From assembly GCF_001882345.1 (NCBI RefSeq), contig NZ_MINL01000001.1, forward strand, positions 1,821,705 through 1,885,704: DNA of 64,000 bases. The letters run 5' to 3'. Both the position numbers and the translations under genes were made by a program. Shown here one piece after another: positions 42,722-51,967 of this stretch; the stretch's first letter is position 1; each line of letters starts with the position of its first letter. This DNA comes from Halomonas sp. QHL1 (GTDB lineage Bacteria; Pseudomonadota; Gammaproteobacteria; Pseudomonadales; Halomonadaceae). The notes under the pieces were generated by a model that was not told the DNA's origin, ran no database searches, and saw only the letters and a program-made list of their open reading frames with translations.

Positions 42722-43668
42722 GGTTTAACCTGCCGATTGAGAAACGCGATGCCCGCATCTATGGCGCCGCCACGCAGCAAGAAGCTAGTAATGTGGCCAC
42801 GCCAGCGCTGCAGATACAGCTCGCTCTCGATGTTGTTGTCCTGCAGGGCTTGATAGAAGTCAGTGGCATGATCCACCGGCACCAGATGGTCCCACTTGCC
42901 GTGGAACAGGAAAAACGGTGGCGCCTGCGGGGTAATTTGCCGTGCAGGTGAAGCTAGGCGATACGCTTCGTTTTCTTCAGCGCGTGTACCGCCGATAAAG
43001 TCGACTACCAAGCGTCCATCATCAAATTTGAGTAAATCGCTGGGCAGCCCTCCAGCCAATACCGCGGCTAAGCGGCTCTGCTCACCGCCGTAGGGTTCGG
43101 CCAGCGGGCCTTCTGCTCCCGCCACCGCCAATAAACTTACTAGATGCGCGCCGGATGAGAATCCAACGCCTACAATGCGGTTTATATCCACCTGCCACTC
43201 GTCGGCATTAGCGTGAATCCAGGTCATCGCCTGCTGCAAATCATGCAGTTGGCTAGGGAAGCGATATTCAGGCGCAAAGCGGTACTCAATATTCACCGCT
43301 ACGTAGCCCTGGCCCGCTAGCTGTTCAGCGATGCCCTGCATATCTTCCGGCGTACGATTGCGCCAGCCGCCGCCATGCACTACCAAGGCAGCGGGTCGCA
43401 ACACACCGCTCGGCTCGTCAGGTAGATAAACGTCAGCCGTTAACGCCTGGGGCCACTCTTCGGGCGTATAGACGCTTGGCGCCAAGCGCGTAAAGGGCTG
43501 GGGTTCACGTAGCGCACTGTTTTCAATGGCGGGGGCACCTTCACTAACGTGTTGAGAAGCGCTACAGCCACTCAGCATTAAGGCAATTGCTCCCAGGCCG
43601 GTAGCGCGGCAGAGGGTGGTAAACGCGCGACGCTGTTGGCACACGGGAAGTTGCTCGGTTCGCGACAT
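42718..43668 (-). CDS. Lipoprotein alpha/beta hydrolase (BD-FAE-like esterase)
   Basis: 316 residues. A lipoprotein signal peptide ends in the lipobox LSGC (LGAIALMLSGCSASQ), so the protein is membrane-anchored and exported. The hydrolase domain has the oxyanion motif VVHGGGWRNRTPEDMQGIAEQL, the nucleophile serine in IVGVGFSSGAHLVSLLAVAG and a C-terminal catalytic histidine region (HGKWDHLVPVDHATDF ... WRGHITSF). This resembles carboxylesterase and feruloyl-esterase-type lipases. Natural substrate unknown. Convergent with the BaeR-like gene; divergent from the Spy-like gene. A perfect 7-bp-arm hairpin lies 20 bp upstream. Confidence 0.82.
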   Translation of the reverse strand: MSRTEQLPVCQQRRAFTTLCRATGLGAIALMLSGCSASQHVSEGAPAIENSALREPQPFTRLAPSVYTPEEWPQALTADVYLPDEPSGVLRPAALVVHGGGWRNRTPEDMQGIAEQLAGQGYVAVNIEYRFAPEYRFPSQLHDLQQAMTWIHANADEWQVDINRIVGVGFSSGAHLVSLLAVAGAEGPLAEPYGGEQSRLAAVLAGGLPSDLLKFDDGRLVVDFIGGTRAEENEAYRLASPARQITPQAPPFFLFHGKWDHLVPVDHATDFYQALQDNNIESELYLQRWRGHITSFLLRGGAIDAGIAFLNRQVKP

Positions 43669-43687
43669 TATATTTCTCCTTGATGAT

Positions 43688-43705
43688 TAGGTGACCCCTC
43701 ACCTA
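43688..43705. promoter_or_regulatory. Perfect dyad in the esterase/Spy divergent region
   Basis: TAGGTGA (43688-43694), CCCC, TCACCTA (43699-43705): perfect arms with a 4-bp centre, 20 bp upstream of the esterase ATG and 113 bp from the Spy-like start. It is an operator or a 5'-leader hairpin; the binding protein is unknown. Confidence 0.5.
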
Positions 43706-43817
43706 CCGACTACGACCTGCAACAAGCCAATATGATCATGATTGTTGCACACTATCTGCAAACGGTTTACACACCACCTAGAGATACTGTCATCGTCAAC
43801 TCAACAGGAGAGAACTT

Positions 43818-44237
43818 ATGAAAATTTCAAGTGCTAAGAAACTGTCAATTCGCCAACTGTTTGCCCCTGCCCTGCTGGCTATTGCTATTGCACCGCTAGC
43901 GCTTACCGCTCAAGCATATAGCCACGGGGACCATGAAGGCCAAGGCCCTGATCGCGAGCGTATGGAAGAGCGCATGGAGGAGCGCCGCCAAGAAATATAT
44001 CAGCGCGCCGAAATCTCTGAAGAGAAGCAGGCCGAACTCAACGAAGCACACGACGAACATCGCGAGGCCATGCACGCGCTGCGTGAAGAACACCATGAGC
44101 GAGTAGCTGAGATTCTCACCGAAGAAGAGCAGGAAGCGCTACGCAGCGCCATGCAAGAAGCTCATAAAGAGTATCGTGGTAAGCACGGCAAACGCGGTCA
44201 CCACGGTGACAATGAAGACAGCGCCGATAGTGAATAA
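43818..44237 (+). CDS. Spy/CpxP-like periplasmic protein
   Basis: 139 residues with a signal peptide (LFAPALLAIAIAPLALTAQA, cleavage about residue 34) and a mature part that is nearly all charged alpha helix (EERMEERRQEIYQRAEISEEKQAELNEAHDEHREAMHALREEHHERV), followed by LTEEEQEALRSAM, an LTxxQ-like motif, and a His/Lys tail. This fits the Spy/CpxP/CnrX group of periplasmic chaperone-sensors; the exact LTxxQ signature is degenerate. In E. coli, spy is activated by BaeR and CpxR, so the position just beyond a BaeSR-like pair is suggestive. The histidine-rich tail could bind metal. AACAGGAGAG precedes the ATG. Confidence 0.75.
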   Translation: MKISSAKKLSIRQLFAPALLAIAIAPLALTAQAYSHGDHEGQGPDRERMEERMEERRQEIYQRAEISEEKQAELNEAHDEHREAMHALREEHHERVAEILTEEEQEALRSAMQEAHKEYRGKHGKRGHHGDNEDSADSE

Positions 44238-44269
44238 GCGTTAAATACTTTTTAAACGTTAATTTTAAT

Positions 44270-44291
44270 GCCCGGCTTGCCGGGCTTTTTT
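44270..44291 (+). terminator. Rho-independent terminator of the Spy-like gene
   Basis: GCCCGGC (44270-44276), TT, GCCGGGC (44279-44285) followed by six T. It starts 33 bp past the stop. Confidence 0.9.
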
Positions 44292-44382
44292 GCGTCTCTC
44301 TTTGCGTTTTTCTCACCGCTCGCTCCACGCTCATTCAACTCACTAAAGGGAGGTTAACTTGAAGGGGGACGCGTAATCGCGT

Positions 44383-44413
44383 ATTTTATTTGAACGTTCA
44401 TTCAAAATAAAAT
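44383..44413. promoter_or_regulatory. BetI-like operator upstream of betT
   Basis: A 31-bp inverted repeat with arms ATTTTATTTGAA (44383-44394) and TTCAAAATAAAAT (44401-44413), differing by one T, centred on TTGAACGTTCATTCAA. The core resembles BetI operators, which contain a TTGAACGTTCAA-type palindrome in choline-betaine operons. It lies 37 bp before the betT start. Confidence 0.7.
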
Positions 44414-44449
44414 CTTGTCTTTATCTTTCAACAACAGGAGTCCGCCTGC

Positions 44450-46498
44450 ATGGCGAAGGACAACCCCATCCTCCCCTCCCGCGACCGCCTCAATCCCGTG
44501 GTTTTCCACGGCAGTGTGGCGGGTATCGTTATCTTTCTTGTGCTCACCATGCTGTTCACCGAACAGGCAGGCGCTTTTTTTGATGCGGGGCTCGCCTGGG
44601 TAAGCAAAACCTTTGGCTGGTATTACATGCTGGCCATTGTTGCCTATTTAGTATTCGTGATCGCTATTGGCATGTCACGCTTTGGCAGCATCCGCCTGGG
44701 CCCCGATCACTCACGCCCCGAGTTTTCGCTACTCTCCTGGTCGGCCATGCTGTTTGCCGCGGGTATCGGTATCGATCTGCTGTTCTTTAGCGTTGCCGAG
44801 CCGGTAGCTCACTATTTGGCACCGCCGGATTTAACCCCGGAAAGCCAGGAAGCGATGCGTAACGCCGTCGTTCAAACCTATCTGCACTGGGGGCTCTCTG
44901 GCTGGGGGCTGTACGTGTTGATGGGTATGGCGCTGGCCTACTTCAGCTACCGTCACCGTTTACCGCTGGCGATTCGCAGTGCGCTCTATCCAATCCTCGG
45001 TAAGCGTATCCACGGCCCCATTGGTAACGCGGTGGACATTACCGCGGTGATCTCTACCGTGTTCGGCATTGCCACCAGCCTGGGTATTGGGGTGATGCAG
45101 CTCAACTATGGCCTCACCTATATGTTTGGTGTGCCGGAAACCCTCACCGTACAGGTGATCTTGATTGTGCTGGTGGTCGTATTAGCAACGATTTCAGTGG
45201 TGACCGGCGTTGAGAAAGGTATTCGCCGCCTCTCAGAGTTCAACATGCTGCTGGCATTGGCGCTGATGCTGTTTGTACTCTTTTCAGGCGACACCCTGGT
45301 ACTGCTGGATAAAGTGGTCAATAACGCCGGCGACTACTTCTCTGGCTTTGTCGGTGCCAGCTTTGACACCTACGCCTTTGCCGATGAAGGCGCACAAGAG
45401 TGGAAGATGTGGTGGACGATCTTCTTCTGGGGCTGGTGGATTGCCTGGACCCCGTTCGTCGGTCTGTTCCTGGCGCGTATCTCCCGTGGACGTACCATTC
45501 GTGAGTTTGTCGCCGGTGCCTTGTTTATTCCGCTGGCCTTTATGATGGTGTGGATGTCGGTATTCGGTAACAGCGGTATTGAATTGGTCGCTAATCAAGG
45601 CGTTGCCGAGCTGGGTGAACAGGCGCTCAACACCCCGCAAACCACGCTTTACACGCTGCTTGAGTACTACCCTTACGTTGGCCTTACCGCGGCAGTCGTC
45701 ACCGTGCTGGGTATCGTGTTCTTTATTACCTCTGCGGATTCCGGTGCGCTGGTACTGGCTAACTTCACGTCTATTTTGAGCGACGTGAACCATGATGCGC
45801 CGGTGAAGCTGCGTATTTTCTGGTCAGCCATGATCGGTTTAATCACCATTGCTCTGCTGATGGCCGGTGGCTTAAATGCACTGCAGAGTGCAGTGGTCAT
45901 CACTGCACTGCCCTTCTCGCTGGTTATTTTCGCGGTCATGGTAGGCATGTATAAAGCACTGAAAATGGAAGGCAGTAAGGCAGATGCACGCCGCATGATT
46001 GCCGGTAGTGCCCCCGGTGGCGACTGGAAGGAGCGTTTGGATCGCGCCCTGGACACTTCTAACCGTGCAGGTGCCGCTGCTACGATTGAGCACTCTATTC
46101 GCCCGGCGATGACCCAGTTCGCCCAGGAGCTTGAAAGCCGAGGCCAAACCGCCAATGTGACCGAAGAGCACATTGAGGGCGAGTCGCTACCTAACCTGAT
46201 GCTCCAGGTCGACTTCGGCGAAGCCACCAGCTTTGTCTATCAGGTGTGCCCGCACCGCATGCGAACGCCAAGTTTCATCCCGGCTGATGATGACTTTTAC
46301 GTGCGTTTGGACGTCTATCTGGCGGAAGGTGGACAAGATAAGGATCTTAACGGCTATACCCGTGGTCAGGTGATTGGTGATTTGGTAGCCGAGTATGAAC
46401 GCCATCTACACTTCCTCACCTTGGCCGGTCAACAGATGGGCCATGTGCAGGCAATGCCTGGCACTATCGGCGAACCGCCGGAAGATTCCCAAATGTAA
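44450..46498 (+). CDS. betT: BCCT-family high-affinity choline transporter
   Basis: 682-residue carrier with 12 predicted helices (about 1-500) and a long cytoplasmic C-terminal domain of about 170 residues. Seen: MLFAAGIGIDLLFFSVAEPVAHYLAPP, HWGLSGWGLYVLMGMALAYFSYRHRLPL, the substrate aromatic region WWTIFFWGWWIAWTPFVGLFLARISRGRTIREFV and FFITSADSGALVLANFTSI. AAGIGIDLxFFSVAEP and the long C-terminal domain identify the BetT branch rather than BetP or OpuD. BetT imports choline for conversion to glycine betaine; the C-terminal domain sets osmotic response. No betIBA genes are in the window; a BetI-like operator precedes it. The ATG follows AACAGGAG. Confidence 0.92.
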   Translation: MAKDNPILPSRDRLNPVVFHGSVAGIVIFLVLTMLFTEQAGAFFDAGLAWVSKTFGWYYMLAIVAYLVFVIAIGMSRFGSIRLGPDHSRPEFSLLSWSAMLFAAGIGIDLLFFSVAEPVAHYLAPPDLTPESQEAMRNAVVQTYLHWGLSGWGLYVLMGMALAYFSYRHRLPLAIRSALYPILGKRIHGPIGNAVDITAVISTVFGIATSLGIGVMQLNYGLTYMFGVPETLTVQVILIVLVVVLATISVVTGVEKGIRRLSEFNMLLALALMLFVLFSGDTLVLLDKVVNNAGDYFSGFVGASFDTYAFADEGAQEWKMWWTIFFWGWWIAWTPFVGLFLARISRGRTIREFVAGALFIPLAFMMVWMSVFGNSGIELVANQGVAELGEQALNTPQTTLYTLLEYYPYVGLTAAVVTVLGIVFFITSADSGALVLANFTSILSDVNHDAPVKLRIFWSAMIGLITIALLMAGGLNALQSAVVITALPFSLVIFAVMVGMYKALKMEGSKADARRMIAGSAPGGDWKERLDRALDTSNRAGAAATIEHSIRPAMTQFAQELESRGQTANVTEEHIEGESLPNLMLQVDFGEATSFVYQVCPHRMRTPSFIPADDDFYVRLDVYLAEGGQDKDLNGYTRGQVIGDLVAEYERHLHFLTLAGQQMGHVQAMPGTIGEPPEDSQM

Positions 46499-46525
46499 CG
46501 CCGTTAGCGTTTAACCCAAAAGACG

Positions 46526-46555
46526 AATCCCGGCCTGCGCGCCGGGATTTTTTAT
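46526..46555 (+). terminator. Rho-independent terminator of betT
   Basis: AATCCCGGC (46526-46534), loop CTGCGC, GCCGGGATT (46541-46549), then TTTTAT. It lies 28 bp past the betT stop. Confidence 0.88.
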
Positions 46556-46651
46556 ACTCGAACGTCCCACGCGACTAACGCCTTGTTGTGCAAATTTCAG
46601 CGCAGGCGTAGCGTAATGGCTTGTTTTCCCTATTTTTAGGAGGCTGGCCCC

Positions 46652-48379
46652 ATGTCCCGTGACCATCGATCTTCGGGATACGTCTTCCCGATGCCTGGCA
46701 GCGCGTTAGTCCATGCCTGGCGTGAAGGGTATACGCTGGCCAAATTAAAGCGCGATGTGATGGCCGGACTGACGATTGGCGTGGTGGCAGTACCGCTTTC
46801 CATGGCGCTGGCAATCGCCACCGGCGTGCCGCCCCAGCATGGGCTTTACACTGCCATCGTAGCGGGTGCGGTGATCGCCTTAACCGGCGGCTCACGGTTT
46901 AATATCTCTGGCCCTACCGCCGCCTTTGTGGTCATTCTTTTTCCTATTGTGGCCAATCACGGTCTGGGTGGGCTGCTGATTGCTACCTTTATGGCAGGCG
47001 CTATTTTGGTCGCGCTGGGGCTTTCGCGGCTGGGCAGCCTGATTCAGTACGTGCCCTACCCGGTCATTCTCGGCTTTACAGCGGGCATTGGCGTGGTGAT
47101 TGCGCTGCTGCAACTACCTGACTTTTTTGGCTTGGCCGGCGTGGAGCTAGGCGATAGCACGCTGCATAACCTAATGCTGATTGGCCAAGCGCTGCCAAGC
47201 CTTTCACCAGCAGAGGTTAGCGTGGGCCTTGTCACCTTGGCGGCGCTATTAGTCTGGCCACTTTTAAACACCCCGATTCCTGCCCCACTAGTTGGCCTGG
47301 CGGTGGGCACCTTGGCTGCCGCGCTGCTGCTGTTGGGTGGTGTTGAGGTCGACACCATTGCCTCGCGGTTTAGCTGGGAGTTCGAGGGTGAAATTGGCAA
47401 CGGTATTCCGCCTTTTGCACCTAGCTTTACCCCGCCATGGCATTTTCCTGGCGCGGATGGCAGACCGCTTGAGATCAACTTTGCGCTGATTCAGGCGCTG
47501 CTCGGCCCGGCACTGGCGATTGCACTGCTGGCTGCGATTGAATCGCTGCTCTGCGCCGTTGTCGCGGACGGCTTAACCCGCACCCGCCATGATCCCAACG
47601 CCGAACTGATTGGCCAAGGGCTCGGTAATCTTGTGGTGCCCTTCTTTGGTGGCATTACAGCTACGGCGGCCCTTGCCCGCACCGCGACCAATATCAAAAG
47701 CGGGGCTTTCTCACCTGTCGCCGCCTTAGTGCACTCGTTAGTGGTGCTGCTGGCCGTCGTCGCACTGGCGGGCGTACTCGGGTATGTACCTATGGCTGCG
47801 TTGGCCGCGCTGCTGTTTATTATTGCCTGGAACATGAGTGAAGCACGTCACTTTATGCATACGCTTAAAAGCGCCCCCGCCAGCGATGTTTGGGTGCTGG
47901 TGATCTGCTTCGCACTCACGGTTGTGTTCGACATGGTGATCGCCGTGGCTGTGGGTATTGGCCTGGCCGCCGCGCTGTTTATTCGTCGTATGGCGCAGTT
48001 GACTCATACCCAACGCTTAGCCGCACCCGACAGCGGCGAACACTTCCCGCCGGAAGTGGCACTTTATAAAATCAGTGGCCCGCTGTTTTTTGGCGCCGCA
48101 GAAAAGGCCATTGCCACACTCAGAGTGATTGATCACAGCGTACGGATTGTCGTCCTGGATATGCGCGATGTTCCCAGCCTGGATACCACCGCCATGGTGG
48201 CGCTGGATGCGCTGCGCCGCGAACTGGGCGAGCAAGACGTCGGGGTGATGTTTGTGGGGCTACCGCCGCGCATGGCACTGAAAATTAAACGTGCGGGTAT
48301 TCGTCGCGAAGTGGGTAAATTAGCCGTGATTAACAACCTTGCCCACGCCGAGCGTATGGCGCGCCGTTGGCTGAACTGA
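46652..48379 (+). CDS. SulP/SLC26 anion transporter with STAS domain (DauA-like)
   Basis: 575-residue inner-membrane carrier. SulP signature: VMAGLTIGVVAVPLSMALAIATGVPPQHGLYTAIVAGAVIALTGGSRFNISGPTAAFVVIL, then GNLVVPFFGGITATAALARTATNIKSGAFSPVAALVHSL. The C-terminal STAS domain (about 460-575) has VRIVVLDMRDVPSLDTTAMVALDALRREL. Length and STAS fit the DauA (YchM) group, which moves C4-dicarboxylates in E. coli, or sulfate permeases; the substrate is not certain. It is only distantly similar to the SulP at 6244. TAGGAGGCTGG precedes the ATG at 46652. Confidence 0.9.
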   Translation: MSRDHRSSGYVFPMPGSALVHAWREGYTLAKLKRDVMAGLTIGVVAVPLSMALAIATGVPPQHGLYTAIVAGAVIALTGGSRFNISGPTAAFVVILFPIVANHGLGGLLIATFMAGAILVALGLSRLGSLIQYVPYPVILGFTAGIGVVIALLQLPDFFGLAGVELGDSTLHNLMLIGQALPSLSPAEVSVGLVTLAALLVWPLLNTPIPAPLVGLAVGTLAAALLLLGGVEVDTIASRFSWEFEGEIGNGIPPFAPSFTPPWHFPGADGRPLEINFALIQALLGPALAIALLAAIESLLCAVVADGLTRTRHDPNAELIGQGLGNLVVPFFGGITATAALARTATNIKSGAFSPVAALVHSLVVLLAVVALAGVLGYVPMAALAALLFIIAWNMSEARHFMHTLKSAPASDVWVLVICFALTVVFDMVIAVAVGIGLAAALFIRRMAQLTHTQRLAAPDSGEHFPPEVALYKISGPLFFGAAEKAIATLRVIDHSVRIVVLDMRDVPSLDTTAMVALDALRRELGEQDVGVMFVGLPPRMALKIKRAGIRREVGKLAVINNLAHAERMARRWLN

Positions 48380-48443
48380 CTTGACGAGCTGAATAGAGTG
48401 AGGCGAGGATTAAATTGCGGCTGTGCAGTGACAACTTCGACAT

Positions 48444-48468
48444 TAAAAAGGGGGAGTTTTGTCCCCCT
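48444..48468 (-). terminator. Terminator after adhP
   Basis: AGGGGGA (48449-48455) and TCCCCCT (48462-48468) pair. On the minus strand the stem is followed by TTTTT (48448-48444). It lies 25 bp past the adhP stop. Confidence 0.8.
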
Positions 48469-48492
48469 GGCGCGACACCCACTGGCTGGCTG

Positions 48493-49521
48493 TTAGCTAG
48501 CCATATCCAACACGATGCGGCCTTCGATTTTTCCGTCGATCATGCGCTGGAAAACGTCGTTGATATTATCCAGCGTATCGGTCGCTACCGTAGCCTTAAC
48601 CTTACCTTCGGCAGCGAAATCCAGCGCTTCCTGCAGGTCACTGCGCGTGCCAACGATAGAGCCACGTATGGTAATACCGTTGAGCACTGTGCTAAAGATT
48701 GGCAGCGGGAAGTCGCCGGGTGGTAGGCCATTAAGCACCAGTGTGCCGCCACGGCGTAGCATATTCTGCGCTTGATCAAACGCCTTCGGCGACACTGCTG
48801 TCACCAAGGCACCGTGAGCGCCACCAATGGTTTTCTTCAAGTAGGCCGCTGGGTCGGTTTTCATGGCGTTAACGGTTACCGTTGCGCCTAAACGCTCGGC
48901 CAGGGCTAGCTTGCCGTCGTCGATATCGACTGCGGCAACGTTAAGTCCCATGGCTTTTGCGTACTGCACCGCCATATGGCCCAGGCCACCTATGCCCGAA
49001 ATCACCACCCACTGGCCGGGACGGGTATCGGTCATTTTTAAGCCTTTATAAACCGTTACCCCTGCACAAAGCACCGGGGCTATTTCTATAAAATCAACGG
49101 CATCCGGCAAGCGCCCGACATAGCCTGCATCAGCTAAGGTGTAATCCGCGAACCCGCCGTTAACGCTGTAGCCGGTATTCTGCTGGGATTCGCACAGCGT
49201 CTCCCAACCGCCTAAACAGTGCTCGCAGTAGCCGCAGGCCGAGTAAAGCCAGGGCACACCAATACGATCACCCTCTTTCACATGGGAGACACCTTCACCC
49301 ACCGCCACGATATGGCCAACGCCTTCGTGCCCAGGAATAAACGGCGGCGAGGGTTTTACCGGCCAATCGCCGTGGGCAGCGTGTAAATCGGTATGACAAA
49401 CCCCAGAGGCCGCCACTTTCATCAATACTTCTCCCTGCTTAGGGCGAGGTACGTCGACTTCTTCTATAACCAACGGCTGGCCAAACTCACGAACGACCGC
49501 CGCGCGCATTGTGCTATCCAT
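48493..49521 (-). CDS. adhP: Zinc-dependent alcohol dehydrogenase (AdhP type)
   Basis: 342-residue medium-chain ADH. Catalytic zinc: [16 protein letters not shown] and [15 protein letters not shown]. Structural zinc: the four-cysteine lobe [21 protein letters not shown] site: [32 protein letters not shown]. This matches AdhP-type ethanol/propanol dehydrogenases. The ATG at 49521 has AGGAGTTG at eight bases; an ATG four codons later begins the conserved core. It lies just downstream of the acetaldehyde dehydrogenase on the same strand, so the pair would convert ethanol to acetate via acetaldehyde. A terminator between the two genes suggests partly separate transcripts. Confidence 0.94.
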   Translation of the reverse strand: MDSTMRAAVVREFGQPLVIEEVDVPRPKQGEVLMKVAASGVCHTDLHAAHGDWPVKPSPPFIPGHEGVGHIVAVGEGVSHVKEGDRIGVPWLYSACGYCEHCLGGWETLCESQQNTGYSVNGGFADYTLADAGYVGRLPDAVDFIEIAPVLCAGVTVYKGLKMTDTRPGQWVVISGIGGLGHMAVQYAKAMGLNVAAVDIDDGKLALAERLGATVTVNAMKTDPAAYLKKTIGGAHGALVTAVSPKAFDQAQNMLRRGGTLVLNGLPPGDFPLPIFSTVLNGITIRGSIVGTRSDLQEALDFAAEGKVKATVATDTLDNINDVFQRMIDGKIEGRIVLDMAS

Positions 49522-49602
49522 GATGCAACTCCTAATAGTTTTCGATACGGCCATTTAAGAACGGCTCTTATCGGTAGAGTCAGCGTCAGGGGGACTGACA
49601 AT

Positions 49603-49626
49603 ACCGCCCGGCTGTTGCCGGGCGGT
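49603..49626 (-). terminator. Hairpin between the aldehyde dehydrogenase and adhP
   Basis: ACCGCCCGG (49603-49611) and CCGGGCGGT (49618-49626) around CTGTTG, 18 bp past the aldehyde dehydrogenase stop. On the minus strand it is followed by ATTGTCAG, so the U-tract is poor. It may allow partial read-through to adhP. Confidence 0.55.
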
Positions 49627-49643
49627 GTAGCTAGCAAAGCAGG

Positions 49644-51164
49644 TTAAAAGAAGCCCAGCGGATTGATGTCGTAGCTGACCAGCAGGTTTTTGGTTTGCTG
49701 GTAGTGTTCAAGGGCGACTTTGTGGGTTTCGCGGCCAACGCCGGACTTCTTGTAGCCACCAAACGCGGCGTGGGCGGGATACTGGTGGTAGCAGTTGGTC
49801 CATACGCGCCCGGCTTGGATGCCACGGCCCATGCGGAAGGCGACGTTGATATCGCGGCTCCACACGCCTGCGCCCAAACCAAACTCGGTGTCGTTGGCAA
49901 TCGCCAGGGCTTCCTCTTCGTCTTTGAACGTAGTGACTGCCACGACCGGGCCAAAGATTTCTTCCTGGAAGACACGCATCTGGTTGGTACCCTTCAGCAG
50001 CGTGGGCTGAATGTAGTAACCATCGTTGATGCTGTCGTCCATGGTCTCTTTATTGCCGCCGGTGAGGAATTCCGCACCTTCGTCGCGAGCAATATCCATG
50101 TACGACATGATCTTATCGAACTGCTCTTGGGAAGCCTGGGCACCCACCTGAACATCGGTATCCAGCGGATTGCCGCGTTTGATGGTTTGGGTTCGCTCGA
50201 TCACCTTGGCCATAAACTCGTCGTACATGCTCTCTTGAATCAGCGCGCGAGAGGGACAGGTACACACTTCGCCCTGGTTAAAGAACGCCAGCACCAAGCC
50301 TTCTACCGCTTTATCAATAAACGTCGGTTCGGCGTTCATGATGTCGGCAAAGTAGATGTTGGGGGATTTACCGCCAAGCTCTACGGTGGAGGGGATAATA
50401 TTTTCCGCCGCGCACTTAAGAATATGCGAGCCCACGGGAGTGGAACCGGTAAAGGCGATTTTGGCGATGCGCTTGCTGCTCGCCAACGCTTGCCCTGCCT
50501 CGGCACCAAAGCCGTTGACGATATTGAGTACCCCAGGTGGCAGCAGATCACCAATCACTTCCATTACTTTCAAAATCGACGCGGGGGTTTGTTCCGCAGG
50601 CTTCAAGACCACGCAGTTACCCGCCGCTAGTGCAGGCGCCAGCTTCCAGGTGGCCATTAGAATTGGGAAGTTCCAGGGGATAATCTGCCCTACCACGCCC
50701 AATGGCTCGTGGAAGTGGTAGGAGACGGTGTTAGCATCGATATCCGCCGCGGTGCCTTCTTGCGAACGCAGACAGCCCGCGAAGTAGCGGAAGTGGTCAA
50801 CGGCCAGCGGGAGATCCGCATTGAGGGTTTCGCGCACGGCTTTGCCGTTATCCCAGGTTTCCGCGACGGCAAGCATTTCCAAATTTTGCTCAATGCGGTC
50901 GGCAATTTTCAGCAAAATATTGCTGCGCTCTTGAACTGAGGTTTTACCCCAGGCAGGTGCCGCTTTGTGGGCCGCGTCCAGCGCTTTATCGATATCTTCT
51001 GCCGTCGAGCGGGGGATTTCGCAAAACACATGCCCATTGACGGGGCTAATATTGTCGAAGTACTGGCCTTTCACCGGGGCAACAAATTCGCCGCCGATAT
51101 AGTTGCCATAGCGTTTTTCAAATGACACCAAAGAGCCGGTATCACCAGGGTTGGCGTAGATCAT
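49644..51164 (-). CDS. exaC: NAD-dependent acetaldehyde dehydrogenase (ExaC/AldB type)
   Basis: 506-residue aldehyde dehydrogenase. Seen: [50 protein letters not shown], the catalytic glutamate in [14 protein letters not shown], the catalytic cysteine in [17 protein letters not shown], and the end [32 protein letters not shown]. The CTCPSR motif and the ending are typical of ExaC/AldB/AcoD enzymes that oxidise acetaldehyde. It is divergent from an ErdR-like response regulator over 115 bp and upstream of adhP, so the locus is an alcohol oxidation module with its regulator. Confidence 0.94.
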   Translation of the reverse strand: MIYANPGDTGSLVSFEKRYGNYIGGEFVAPVKGQYFDNISPVNGHVFCEIPRSTAEDIDKALDAAHKAAPAWGKTSVQERSNILLKIADRIEQNLEMLAVAETWDNGKAVRETLNADLPLAVDHFRYFAGCLRSQEGTAADIDANTVSYHFHEPLGVVGQIIPWNFPILMATWKLAPALAAGNCVVLKPAEQTPASILKVMEVIGDLLPPGVLNIVNGFGAEAGQALASSKRIAKIAFTGSTPVGSHILKCAAENIIPSTVELGGKSPNIYFADIMNAEPTFIDKAVEGLVLAFFNQGEVCTCPSRALIQESMYDEFMAKVIERTQTIKRGNPLDTDVQVGAQASQEQFDKIMSYMDIARDEGAEFLTGGNKETMDDSINDGYYIQPTLLKGTNQMRVFQEEIFGPVVAVTTFKDEEEALAIANDTEFGLGAGVWSRDINVAFRMGRGIQAGRVWTNCYHQYPAHAAFGGYKKSGVGRETHKVALEHYQQTKNLLVSYDINPLGFF

Positions 51165-51200
51165 TGTAGTGCTCCTGAGTATTATGATTATTTAGGTGCA

Positions 51201-51229
51201 TTGACAGTGTTGTTCACTAAAGCAAATGG
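51201..51229 (+). promoter_or_regulatory. Candidate sigma-70 promoter of the response regulator
   Basis: TTGACA at 51201-51206 is a perfect -35 match. The best -10 at 17-bp spacing (AAATGG) is poor, so activation by a regulator would be expected. It lies about 50 bp before the regulator start. Confidence 0.35.
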
Positions 51230-51279
51230 CGATATAGCCCGATGGCAGGATTAGCCCTCATCCCTTGGTAGGAGACGCC

Positions 51280-51957
51280 ATGTATTCCCTGATGGTGGCG
51301 GATGACCATCCGCTGTTCCGCGACGCACTACAAACCGTGATTAGCGGGGGCTTGGCAGGCAGCCAGCTATTGGAAGCGGAAAGCCTCGCAGAGGCGATAA
51401 CGCTGATTGAAGCGCACACACAGTTAGATCTACTGCTGTTGGATTTGAGCCTGCCGGATGCAGAGGGATTAGAAGGGCTGACAACACTGCGGGAGGCATT
51501 TCCCTGGTTGCCGGTGGCAATTGTCTCTGCGCATCAAGAACGTCAGCTGGTACTCGATGCCATTACCCTCGGCGCGGTGGGCTATATTCCCAAATCCACG
51601 CCTCGGGAAACGCTGCTGGCCGCGTTAACGCAGATTCTTGAAGGCCAGCTTTACTTGCCGCCCGATGTCATGCGTCGCCCTGCACCGCGCGCTTCTTCAC
51701 CGCTGCCAACGACCAGCACTTCATCAACCAGCGAGCGATTGGCGCGTTTAACCGATAAGCAATTAGAGGTGTTGGCTTGCATGACAACAGGCATGTCGAA
51801 CAAGCATATTGCCCGGGAGTTGTTGATTGCCGAAACCACCGTTAAGACCCATGTTTCGGCGATTTTGCGCAAACTGAATGCCACTAGCCGAGTTCACGCC
51901 ATTGTTATCGCCGGCGAAGAGGATCTGAGTTTTTACCGGGCCAACCGCAATCGTTAG
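51280..51957 (+). CDS. erdR: NarL/LuxR-type response regulator (ErdR/EraR-like)
   Basis: 225-residue regulator. The receiver domain has VADDHPLFRDAL, phosphorylation aspartate in LLLLDLSLPDAEGL, and GYIPKSTPRETLLAAL. The LuxR-type helix-turn-helix reads LTDKQLEVLACMTTGMSNKHIARELLIAETTVKTHVSAILRKL. The sequence and its position beside an ExaC-type aldehyde dehydrogenase match ErdR/EraR, which controls ethanol and acetate oxidation genes in Pseudomonas and related bacteria. The ATG at 51280 follows TAGGAGACG. It converges on the hybrid kinase gene with only 10 bp between the stops. Confidence 0.85.
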   Translation: MYSLMVADDHPLFRDALQTVISGGLAGSQLLEAESLAEAITLIEAHTQLDLLLLDLSLPDAEGLEGLTTLREAFPWLPVAIVSAHQERQLVLDAITLGAVGYIPKSTPRETLLAALTQILEGQLYLPPDVMRRPAPRASSPLPTTSTSSTSERLARLTDKQLEVLACMTTGMSNKHIARELLIAETTVKTHVSAILRKLNATSRVHAIVIAGEEDLSFYRANRNR

Positions 51958-51967
51958 TCGGCACGCG

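Noticed and set aside
49695..50630. 311-codon plus-strand ORF
   Set aside because: Shadow of the acetaldehyde dehydrogenase gene; composition is atypical and there are no recognisable motifs.
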